Assembly: GCA_024220525.1 (NCBI GenBank)
Contig: JAMYWO010000209.1
Coordinates: 9,171 to 50,227, forward strand
Length of the DNA stretch: 41,057 bases
From: Cochliopodium minus
Lineage: Eukaryota > Discosea > Himatismenida > Cochliopodiidae
Direction of reading: 5' to 3'
The notes below the pieces were generated by a model. It saw only the letters and a program-made list of their open reading frames with translations, searched no databases and had not been told where the DNA came from. Of the stretch, positions 1 to 9,426 are shown one piece after another (position 1 is the stretch's first letter; each line of letters starts with the position of its first letter). Made by a program: the position numbers and the translations under genes.

Positions 1-253
1 ACGTTTTATGCAATAATGCAAGTTTTACTTTTTTCATTTGGTGCTTCAATCTTTTCCAAGGAAAATCATTCTTGTACCTGTTAGGAGGCAAAGAACAGTA
101 GAATGATTTCAAACAAAACAAACTTGGGAATTTTGAAAAGAAATTTCTTTCTCAAAATCAAAACAAAAGTGAAAAGCAATGTTTTAAAACTATTGGGGAA
201 ATCCAAATGTTTCTCAACACTCCAAACCATTTCAAAAAAATTCAACTTTTCTA

Positions 254-1001
254 TCATTTTTTAGCTAAGTATTGGAAAGGTTCATTAATCCCTGTATTTG
301 TACTTGTGCATGTTTTGAACCACTTGCTTATGTTATTTTCTAAGCAAAATTTGTCAATCTCTTCATCATTTTTAAAAATTTCTCCCTCATTAATATTATT
401 AGCGATTAGTATAACTTTTTTTTCGAGAATGAGTTCTTTTTTTAAAATATATTTTAACTTTGTACTCACTTGGTATCGGATGTTCTTTACGTAAATTTCT
501 TTTATTTTGTATATCATTTTTCCAACTTAATATTGAGTCGAATGAATTAGTAGTTTTAACATCAAACACAATACAAGCTGCGTGAGAATAAGCATAATAA
601 ACTCTTGTCATTGTACCAAACCTTGCTCATTTAAAATTTTTAAAATAAATTCTCTTCATTTTTTTAAAAGAAAAACCTTTCTTGACCAGCTATATCCCAT
701 AATTGCATTCTGACAATTGTGTTTTCATCCAATGTTAGTACTTTCAACACAAAATCAACCCCTTTTCGATTTTAATTTTTTTTGTTGAAAATTTTTTTTT
801 TTGATAACCATTTGACCTATCGTTGATTGGTATCCATTTCGAAATATGTTTCCTGCATATCTATTTATCAATTGTCTTTTACCACATTCTTGATCTCCAA
901 CCACCAAAATTTTGAATAGGTATTCTTTTTTATCTTCATTCTGGGGTTATGCAAAGAAATTGATCAAAATTTAAAAAGGATTTAACTTTTTTTTTTACCA
1001 T
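254..1001 (-). CDS. Rab32-like small GTPase with degenerate nucleotide motifs
   Basis: Five coding exons give about 181 aa. The initiator ATG (999-1001) stands alone as a coding exon; the next exon starts at 940. Family signs: QSTIGVDFVLKVL (switch I), WDIAGQER (switch II), SWKNDIQNK, and FCLENNISKWF, all typical of the Rab32/38 group, which works on endolysosomal and lysosome-related membranes. Oddities: the P-loop reads GDQECGKR, with Arg replacing the Ser/Thr that ligates magnesium. The guanine motif NKxD reads NNIN. The SAK motif reads TCTST. The protein stops at YLAKK with no prenylated Cys tail, about 40 aa short of normal Rabs. Introns splice in phase and no frame is broken, so this looks like a maintained pseudo-GTPase or a very recent pseudogene. 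Family call is firm; activity is doubtful. Confidence 0.8.
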
Positions 1002-1174
1002 TTTTTTTATATTTTGGTTCAAATATTGAAATTAAAAAAATATTTTTCTCTTGTAAAATTAATTTATTGACAATCTTATAACAAAATGAAAGTTCATTTA
1101 ATAACTTCCATATGAATCTAATATGTTTTTATTTTTTAAAAATTAATTCTGCTTAGAATTAGAAAAAAATTGAA

Positions 1175-1512
1175 TCATTTTTCACCTCTAAATGGAACAC
1201 CATATTCTTCATTGTAATTAAGTAAAACCCAGAATGCATGTAAAACTCCTGGTAACCAACCAAGAAAGAAAAGTAAAAGATTTAACCAAAAATGAAATGT
1301 GGATCCAACCTTTTAATAATAATAAGATCAATCTTTTCTAAATATTAAGACTGTGTTCAAATATTAACTTACTTTGATTAAAACAGAAATAAAAGGTAAA
1401 AAAATTGCTAACTAAAAAAGTAAAAAAATTATTTCTAAACAATCTTTCAGTTTCTTTTAAAACTTACTAGATACAGCCAACAATCGTTCTCAAGTTTTCC
1501 TTTTGCTGTCAT
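1175..1512 (-). CDS. pmp3: Pmp3-family membrane proteolipid, copy 1
   Basis: Three exons encode about 72 aa. The first exon (1468-1512) encodes MTAKGKLENDCWLYL. Two hydrophobic helices follow: LAIFLPFISVLIK and LNLLLFFLGWLPGVLHAFWV, the Pmp3/UPF0057 hairpin. Family members are tiny plasma-membrane proteins tied to membrane potential and salt or cold stress. Introns lie after the LYL segment and after the LIK that closes helix 1. The tail is long and polar (LLNYNEEYGVPFRGEK) and uses no intron in the HAFW region. First of six tandem copies, all on the minus strand. Confidence 0.93.
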
Positions 1513-1815
1513 TTTTTTTAAAATCTAAAAGATTCAAGAATTTCAAAATAAATCAATTATGACAAGCAAAGTTTTGGAAAAGGATTACGTTAAAAAATGG
1601 GAATTTTTTTGTTCTTTTTAGAAATTATAATTAATTAAAAAAAAATAGTTGATTTTAATAAATGCCTAAATTTAGTGAGATATTAATAATATATTCAAAT
1701 AAAAAGATCCTAAATCAATGAATAATTGAGAGGTAAAAAATGAATAGATAGTAATTATTTTATTCTGTTTATTTTTCCAAACAAGATGCACAATGAATAT
1801 TTCATTTCACAAAAT

Positions 1816-2128
1816 TTAGACCTGTGTATATTCAACCCCTCTGTATGTTGCAATAATCCAAAAAGCATGTATAACACCTATCATTGATAATGAATTAAAA
1901 TTTAATTATAAAGATCAAATGTTGAAATATTTTTACCTGGAATCCATCCAATTACACAAAGCAAAATGTTCAAAAAAAAATGAAAAGAACATCCGACCTA
2001 GATATATAAAACTATAAAATTCAAAAAGAAAAAGTGTAAGAGCTTACCTTTATAAATACTGCAATAAATGGTAATATAATTGCCAATAAATATAAGAAAA
2101 TATCTTCTGCTTGTTTTCCCAATCCCAT
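1816..2128 (-). CDS. pmp3: Pmp3-family membrane proteolipid, copy 2
   Basis: Three exons. The N-terminus is MGLGKQAEDIFLYL, then helix LAIILPFIAVFIK, then VGCSFHFFLNILLCVIGWIP, GVIHAFWIIATY and a tail RGVEYTQV. Introns fall after the Lys ending helix 1 and inside the Gly codon of the IPG motif (phase 1). Family role as for copy 1: a two-helix plasma-membrane proteolipid. It lacks the two introns seen around GW and FW in copies 3, 4 and 7, so intron content has diverged inside the array. Confidence 0.92.
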
Positions 2129-2449
2129 TGTTTTAATTTTATTTATTTATTTCAATTGATTTTGTTTTATTTTTTATTTTTTATTAATTTTTCAATTTTT
2201 AATAAAATTATAATCATAAATCAAAGACCTTTTTAGTCTCCAAAATTTTTTGACAAAATGTTTGATGCCAAAAAAAAATTATTTAAATAACAATCTCATA
2301 ATTTTAAATTATTATTTCATCTCAAACCCAAAAAATAAATTGCGCCAAAAATAATCTCGTTTAAAAAAAAAAAAGACATATAATCACATTAAAATGTTTT
2401 TTGGGTGTTAATTTTTTTATTTATGCATTTTTTTCCTTTTGTAAATTGA

Positions 2450-2932
2450 TCATGGTCCATGGGTGTGAAATGTTGCAATCACCCTTTTGTTTGAAAAACA
2501 ATCAATTTTAAAACTTTTACAAATATTTTTTTACCAAAAAGCATGAATTACACCAGGAATCCTATTTAAAAATAATTAAATAGTTCAAAAATCATTTTTT
2601 TTTACCATCCAAGAAGACAAAGTAAAATATTTAAACAGAAATGAAATGTACAACCAACCTTATTATTAGTTTAAAAAAAAATATTAAATCTATCTTCTCT
2701 TTGTTTAAATATCATTACCTTTAATAGAACAGCGAGAAATGGCAAGAAAATAGCCAACTAAAATACAAAAACATTATTTTTAAAGAAATTAAATGAACTC
2801 AAAAAATTTTTTTTACTATATACAAGCAAACATCCCCTATTTTGAAAATTAAAAAAGTTTAAAGTTTCTTTTAAAAAATATTTTTTTCAAGATGAAACAC
2901 ATACCTGGGGATTTACAATCACCTTTTGCCAT
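2450..2932 (-). CDS. pmp3: Pmp3-family membrane proteolipid, copy 3
   Basis: Six exons for a protein of under 70 aa. It starts MAKGDCKSPGDVCLYI and continues LAIFLPFLAVLLK, VGCTFHFCLNILLCLLGW, IPGVIHAFW, VIATFHTHGP. Introns lie in the N-terminus, after LYI, after the helix 1 Lys, inside the Trp codon of LGW, and inside the Trp codon of HAFW. At the last site TG is followed by a single intron that ends AG before GGTGATTGC, so the Trp is restored and the tail VIATFHTHGP is read. This one-intron form is the comparator for the one-base exon in copies 4, 6 and 7. Confidence 0.92.
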
Positions 2933-3335
2933 CTTGTTTTCTTTTGATTTTTTTTTTTTAATTTTTTATAAACAAATATATTGAGTGCCCATTTGAATTG
3001 AATATCAACAAAGTTTCCTTGATAAATAAATTTTAATATTCAAGCTAATTTAGCAAAAAAAAAAAAATTTTGTTAATGATTTTTATCAACTTAGTGTTAA
3101 GAGAATGATCTATATACCTAAATTTTGATTCAATTCCTTTTTTAATGAAAAATTAAAAAAAAATGAAAAAAATAAAATAATTATTTAAAGTTTACTCGGA
3201 GATTTTGGAAAATTATCAAAAAACCAATTGAGAGAAACAAAAAGAAAGCAAAAATGAATTTTTCAAAAAATTTTAATTTATTATTTTTTCCAATATATTT
3301 TTCACATATATATATCTCCAAGATCAATCCAGTTT
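2933..3335. other. Intergenic spacers of the Pmp3 array
   Basis: These 403 bp and the similar spacer 3810-4173 (364 bp) lie between Pmp3 stops and starts. Both are over 75 percent A+T with poly-T and poly-A runs. I see no open frame, exon-like GC rise or repeat in them. They presumably hold the separate promoters and polyadenylation signals of the array genes. Confidence 0.6.
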
Positions 3336-3809
3336 CTAGTCATGACCTTTGAATGTTGCAATTACCTATTAAAAAGATTTAAAAGTTAATATTTGAGTTG
3401 TATAAAAATTTTGTTGGAATGAATTTTTTTTTACCCTATTGATCATTTTCGTTGAAAAAAAAAAAAATATAAATAATTAATTTTAAATTTTATTTTGAAG
3501 TCCAAGATTTTTACCAAAATGCATGGATTACACCAGGAATCCTTTTAAAAATTTTTTTTTAGAATTAATGAAGAATAATACAATTAAGTCTAAAAATTAT
3601 TACCATCCGAGGAAACATAAGAGGATGTTTAAACAAAAATGAAATGAACAACCAACCTATTAGTTTTGAAAAAAAGATTTTTAGTTTTAAAATTATTTTT
3701 TTTTGAAAGTGTTTTTTTTTACTTTGATCAAAACTGAAATGAACGGTAGAAATATAGCCAATATATATAAACATACATCTCCTGCTGAATGACACTCTCC
3801 TTTTCCCAT
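3336..3809 (-). CDS. pmp3: Pmp3-family membrane proteolipid, copy 4, with a probable 1-nt exon
   Basis: Starts MGKGECHSAGDVCLYI, then LAIFLPFISVLIK, VGCSFHFCLNILLCFLGW, IPGVIHAFW, VIATFKGHD. Introns follow the helix 1 Lys and split the LGW Trp codon. At HAFW the exon ends TTTTG at 3515. An intron (3514-3436, 79 bp) ends AATAG, one G remains (3435), and a second intron (3434-3366, 69 bp) begins GTAAAA and ends AATAG. The final exon 3365-3336 reads VIATFKGHD and a TAG stop, matching copy 3. Only inclusion of the single G at 3435 gives Trp-Val-Ile. Joining 3515 straight to 3365 gives TGG TAA, a stop after HAFW. Confidence 0.9.
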
Positions 3810-4173
3810 TTTAATAATTTAATAATTTACAATGTATCAAGTTTTTTTTTTTTATTTTTTTCTCAAGTTTCAAAGATTAAAATTTTGATTTTAAAATTAA
3901 AAAAAATTAGGTGATTTTATTTATTTGTTTTTTATTCGAGGATTTAAAAAAAATTTAATTCACCAAAAATAAAATTTCAATTTAATATTATTGATGATTT
4001 TGAATTTTTTAATCTCAAGATTTTGTGATTATATTGAACGTATGTGAAATCTTGAATTTAATCATAAATATTAATTTTAAGAGAAAAAATATAAATTAAA
4101 AATCATTTCAGTTAATTATTTTTATTGTAAACATTTTTGCTTTCTTCATCAAACAAGCTCCCTTTTTTATCAA

Positions 4174-4589
4174 CTAAACAATTATCACTTGATCATTATG
4201 ATAATAATGATGAAATGTGAAAATGACCCTAAATGACAAAAGTGTTTCAAAAATTAAAAATTTGTTTTTTCATTTGTTTTTAAAAGATCTTACCACCATG
4301 CATGGATCACAGCTAATTTTTTTTTTTTTTGAGGTAATATTGTTTGAAATTGATTTAAATTTACAAAATGGATTTTGAATATTTACCTGGAATCCATCCA
4401 AAGAAACATAACAAGATATTCAAGCAAAAATGAAAAGTACACCCCACTTTAACAATGACAGCTAAGAAAGGTAAAAATATTGCCAACTATTATTAGTTAA
4501 AAAGATTTAAATCAAAGAATAAAGAATGATGCTTCTTTTACTATTGACAAACAACAATCTCCCATATTTGAACATTCTCCTTTTGCCAT
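4174..4589 (-). CDS. pmp3: Pmp3-family membrane proteolipid, copy 5
   Basis: Four exons. It starts MAKGECSNMGDCCLSI, then LAIFLPFLAVIVK, VGCTFHFCLNILLCFFGW, IPAVIHAWWVIFTF and a His/Tyr-rich tail (HHYYHNDQVIIV). Introns lie after LSI, in the codon after IP (changing the usual Gly to Ala), and in the second Trp codon of AWW. No intron follows the helix 1 Lys here, unlike most copies. The end of the second helix is aromatic and His-rich, which differs from copies 1 to 4. Same two-helix proteolipid family. Confidence 0.88.
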
Positions 4590-4746
4590 TTTTATGTATT
4601 GATTTTTTTTTTATTATTTTTATGACAGATTTGTGGACTTTTTTTATTGAAATTTTTGTGATTTATTTTTTTAACATAATTTAACACAAATTTTGAAAAA
4701 AATATTCAATCATAACCACTTTTATTTAAAGAAACCGAAAGGAATA

Positions 4747-5139
4747 TCAATCCTGAAGCACCGGCTTTGGATATTTGTGTATTACCTATGATTTATGATT
4801 AATCATTTAAAAAATATTGATCTTTCTTACCCTATTGAATAGAGATACTTCAGTTCAATTATTTTGAGAAAAAAAATGATTACATCATTGCATGAATAAT
4901 TCCAGGTATCCAAAATATTAAACAAAATCCTAAATTAATCAACAAATTCTTGTTACAACCTGACTTGTATATTTAGAAATTTAAATCAAATTGGAATTAA
5001 ATTTTTTTACTTTGAGCATCACTGCTAAAAAAGGTATGAAGAAAGCTAACTATGATTTGTTCATTATTTAAAGAGTATTTTCAATAAAGTTTTTTACAAT
5101 GTAGTATGGAATATCTTTTTTGTTATTTGGATTAGCCAT
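4747..5139 (-). CDS. Divergent Pmp3-family protein, copy 6, with a probable 1-nt exon
   Basis: Starts MANPNNKKDIPYYI, then LAFFIPFLAVMLK, SGCNKNLLINLGFCLIFW, IPGIIHAMM, VIHKYPKPVLQD. It is the most diverged copy: VGCTFHFC has become SGCNKNLL and HAFW has become HAMM. Introns follow YYI and the helix 1 Lys. At the codon after HAM the exon ends AT (4884). A 52-bp intron (4883-4832) is followed by a single G (4831), then a 45-bp intron (4830-4786), then the last exon from 4785. AT+G gives Met and then VIHKY. Skipping the G gives ATG TAA. It could be a decaying copy, but all phases fit. Confidence 0.78.
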
Positions 5140-5367
5140 TTTAATTAATTAAAATAAAAATAAAATAAAAAGTTTCCTAAAAATTGAAGGATAACAGCAG
5201 ATTTATGAAAGGAAAAAAAAAGAAAAGAAAATTGATGACTCATTTTTAAGAATAATTGAAAAAATAAATTAAAAATCAGTGAAAAAAATATTAATGTGTT
5301 AAGTTTTTCCCAACTAAAGCATTCATTAAAATTAAAAAAAAAAACAAATTTAAAATCATAACAATAA

Positions 5368-6542
5368 ATGAAGAGTATCATAATTCTATTTGTTATCTTT
5401 GTTACCTTTAAAATGTACAGCAATTCTTTGATTGAATCTAATCTGGTGAGATTGCAAGATAACAACTATTATGAAAGAGTGGTTAACCAAATGTCTGAAA
5501 TGGGAGTAAATTTCTTCAATTCTCAATCAAAAAATGAGAAATTAAAATTGGATAAAGTAGATTTGGATAATGTCAAGGTATTTGGAGCAGTGGAGAATAC
5601 AATTCTATACAAAATTGAGGATAAAAATAAGATATTAGGCTATAATAAAAAATGGTGAGAAAAATTTAAATAAAATAAATAAAAATGACTCATTTGTGAC
5701 TAATATATTTTCTATTTAGGTATGATATTAATATAGAAGAAACAAAATATCTTTTGGACAAAAGACCATTGTTTGATGAAATAAAATTGGAAGATTCTTC
5801 AAATCAATTAGCAATATTCGACCAAGATCCTTCCGATAAATACAAGATGAATCTTATTGGACCATTGAATATAAAGATTGAGAAAGATATGAATCCAATA
5901 TTTGAACTACCAAAGAGAATGGAGATTAATTCGAAATTCAACGAAATTGTTCTCGATAAAAATACAGAGATCTCCTTGTCAAACATTAATTCGATCTCTT
6001 TGATCAAACCAATCAAAATCAACACAGTATATAAAGATGGAATGGTAAATTTCGATACAACAGATATCCCAACCTTATCTATCAAGCAATACAACAACAA
6101 TACACATTTGAAGATCTCCTCCAAAGAGAAATCCAAATTAAAGATAAATGATCGTAAAAAAACTGCGATGATACAATCCACCAACACCATTCCTTCCCAA
6201 ATTGCCAAATCATCAACTCCACTTTTCACAAATAAGATGATAGAGAGCTATATGGAAGTCGCACAAAAATTGAACAATAAAAACTTCAAATTCACCGAAA
6301 TTTCAGAAGCATCCATCAAAAATATTCGCCTAATACAAATCCCTGCAAAGTTGAAGCAGATAGGTATGGATATTTCCACCAATTATCATATTTTCCTTGC
6401 ATTTGATTATAATAATTTATATGTAACGAATGTTTCTCCTTCTTCTTCTCCTCTCTCTTTGATTTCTTTTCCTTCTCATGTCAACCAAACATTTGGTGAA
6501 CAAATCTTTAATTTTTTGTCAAATAACAAACTTAAAATGTAA
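5368..6542 (+). CDS. Secreted or membrane-anchored protein of unknown function
   Basis: Two exons (5368-5654 and 5720-6542) splice inside a Trp codon, TG before the GTGAGA donor and G after the TTTAG acceptor, to give 369 aa. The first ORF would otherwise stop at once. The N-terminus MKSIIILFVIFVTFKMYSNS is a clear hydrophobic signal sequence. The rest is polar, rich in Lys, Ile, Ser and Asn, with many possible N-glycosylation sites. It has no other obvious membrane segment and no Cys-rich module. Residues near 330-350 hold a Ser/Pro run (SPSSSPLS). I recognise no family. It lies divergently from the Pmp3 array, with starts only about 230 bp apart. Confidence 0.75.
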
Positions 6543-6715
6543 ATATCATTAAAATAATTGTGAATTTTAACTTCCATTCCTCATTGTTTGAGTTTTGTTG
6601 TTCATTTCTCTTTGTTCATCTATTTATTGATTTATTATTTTTATTTGCGCAATTTTTTTAAAAATAAAATATCGTTAAATTTAAAATATAATATTAAAAA
6701 AAAGGAGTTTTTATA

Positions 6716-9346
6716 ATGAAAGAGCAAAAGGAATCACGAGTGAAGGTTATTGTGAGAATAAGACCATTTCTTGAAGAAGAAACAAAAATATCATGTGCAC
6801 ATGTATCAGATAAAAATAAAAAAGATTTATTGTTATATAGACCTGGATTTATAGATGAGCAATATCAATTCAAGTAAGAAAAGAGAAATATTAATAAACT
6901 TTAAAAAGCAAAATTATAAAGACAAAATAACAAATATTTATTTTATTTTCCAAAATTTTATTTTTAAAAGGTTTGATGCAGTCTATGGCGATAATGAAGG
7001 ACAAGATTCTATTTTCAAAGAAGTTGATCCCATTATCGATCAAATATTCGAAGGATATAATTCAACGATATTCTGTTATGGTATAACATCATCAGGGAAA
7101 ACATTTACAATGCAAGGGGATAAAAAGAATCCAGGAATAATTCCAAATACTGCTAAAAAACTATTCAAAGAATTATATCCGAAATTCAATGATCAAGAGG
7201 ATACTGAATGCAGCATCTATTTATCCTATGTGGAAATATATAACGAGAAATTGATGGATTTATTGGATCCAAAAAACTCTGATCTACCTATCAGAGAAGA
7301 TATCAACAGAAACATCATGATCCCAGGCTTATCAAAAATTAAAATAAAGGATTATGAACATTTCTGCGAAATATATGAGAAAGGATGCAGTAATAGAACC
7401 ACAGGCGCCACATTGTTGAATCCATTTTCATCCAGAAGTCATTCCATCTTGATGTTTTCTTCGGAGGTCAAGATAATGAACGAGACTGGATATTTGATAA
7501 AGAATGGCAAATTGAATTTGATAGATCTTGCAGGATCAGAAAACAATAAGAAAACTGGTGATTTTTTTTTTTTTTTTACATCATTAAATTATTATTATTT
7601 AATATATTCTCTGAATTTATATTTTAATAAAAATTTAAAATTTGAAAAGGTAACATTGGAATCAGAATGACTGAAAGCACCAACATCAACAAATCGCTTC
7701 TTGCTCTTGGAAAAGTGATCAATGCTTTAACATCTAACAAAACAATGGTTCCATACAGAGATTCTAAACTAACAAGGATCCTCCAAGATTCATTGGGTAA
7801 CAAACAAATAAGACTTTATTTTATTTTTTTAAATTTTATTTTTTTAAATTTTAAACTTTTTTTTAAAAAATTTATAAAGGTGGAACATCCAACTCTATTT
7901 TGATTGCAAATATCGCTTCTTCTATCAAACATTTCCAAGAAACAAATAATACATTAAACTTTGCTTCAAAGTCCAGACAGATTGTCAACAAGCCAGTAAC
8001 TAATCTTCAACAAATGATGTAAGAAAAACAAAAAGAAAATAATTATTTTTTTGAACTTTTATTCTATTATTTTAAATTTTTAAAAATTTTTATAATTTTT
8101 ATTAATATTAGAAATTTTTTAATTTATTATTTTTTTTGAATTTTTTTTTTATTTAATAATAGGAACATGTTGGATCTCAAAAACTATGGAAACACGTCAG
8201 AAAACAAAGAAAACAACATGAATTCATTAAGAAGTCTGCTCATGAACCCGGAAATGAAAGACATCAGCATTCCAGGAGAAAAGCAAGGATTGTTGACTCA
8301 ACTCTTTTGTGACTCTGCCCTTTGTCAGAACAACCAAGAACTCAAACAGAAGTTGGAGGAGATAGAGAGGCTCATCATGGCTAATAAAGAACAGAACAAA
8401 AATTCAGAGAAGGACAAGGAAATGTCCGATCTTTTTAGAAGTAAAAATACAGTTTCTGAAGGTGAATTTTTTATTTTTATTTTTATTTAATTTTCATTTT
8501 TTTTTAAAAACTTTTTGAATGGTTTTTTTAAATTTTTTTTTCACAAAAAACAGTTAAAATGAATTTTATGACTCCTTACACAAAGACTTCAGCCATTAAA
8601 GAGCTCGTCATGGAAGCTAAAGCGCTCGAGAAAAATGGAGATTTCTTCAAATCGATGAACTTGTACAAACAACTTCTCAAATTTGTCGATGAAAAGTGCC
8701 AGCCTGATGTTTTGAGAAGGATTGAAAGATTGAAAACTAAAATTTCTCAAGAAAAAAATCCAAAAATATCCCTTGATTTTGATGGTATTTTCTTTTTTTT
8801 TTTTTCTTTTGAATTTTTCATATTTTTTTGAATAAGATGATGACAAAGAAAATGTTTCCAACTCTAAGAACTCAACAAAAACAACTTCTACAAAGAAAGA
8901 TCAAAAAATAGAAATACCAAAAAAATATCAAGAAATCAAAAAACTTGAAACAAGTGAAGATGATGGTAAAAAAAAAATTTTTTTTTTAATATATTTTTTT
9001 TTTATTTTATTTTTATTTTCTATTTTCTATTATTTTTTTCATTTTTTTTTATTTTTTTTTTTTTTTGAAAGATGAAGAGTTTGAGAATAGTGATACAGAT
9101 GATGATTATGATGAAGAGAAAAGTGATGAAGATGAAGAAAAAATTAAAAAGAGAAAAGAAAAACAGAAAGAAGTGCTAGACACAATAAACACTGCTGACA
9201 TCAAAATGCTCATGAAATTACACATAGTAGGGAAGAAGAGGGCAGAGTTGATCATTAAAAATAGACCTTACAACAAGATCTCTGAACTTGACAAGTGTTT
9301 GTCAAAAAAAATTCTTCAAAATTTTATTGATACAAATGTTAATTAA
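6716..9346 (+). CDS. Kinesin-10 (Kid/KIF22-like) chromokinesin
   Basis: Eight exons: 6716-6873, 6971-7557, 7650-7796, 7880-8018, 8163-8461, 8554-8784, 8837-8965 and 9072-9346, total 654 aa. The motor domain is N-terminal, with [11 protein letters not shown]-loop [14 protein letters not shown] near residue 95, switch [10 protein letters not shown], switch II DLAGSE, and the helix-4 motif [18 protein letters not shown]. Intron 2 falls inside the loop after KKTG, between switch II and helix 4. The neck/stalk is short. A basic and acidic linker leads to a C-terminal helix-hairpin-helix: [20 protein letters not shown], then [16 protein letters not shown]. That HhH DNA-binding end is the mark of kinesin-10, which moves chromosome arms away from poles in mitosis. 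The glycine of the hairpin is present. Strong call. Confidence 0.93.
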
Positions 9347-9426
9347 TCATAAAAAATTTTTTTTTGTTAGTTCAAAATAAATGTTAAAAAATATTGCTTC
9401 ATTATTTTTTGTTTTATTTTTATTTT

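Noticed and set aside
207-494. Plus-strand ORF of 95 aa
   Set aside because: It is the complement of the Rab32-like exons, which have clear family motifs and splice sites on the minus strand.
7561-7576. Homopolymer T run as a frameshift in the kinesin gene
   Set aside because: It lies in an intron with good ends. Joining the flanking exons restores the conserved [12 protein letters not shown] motif.
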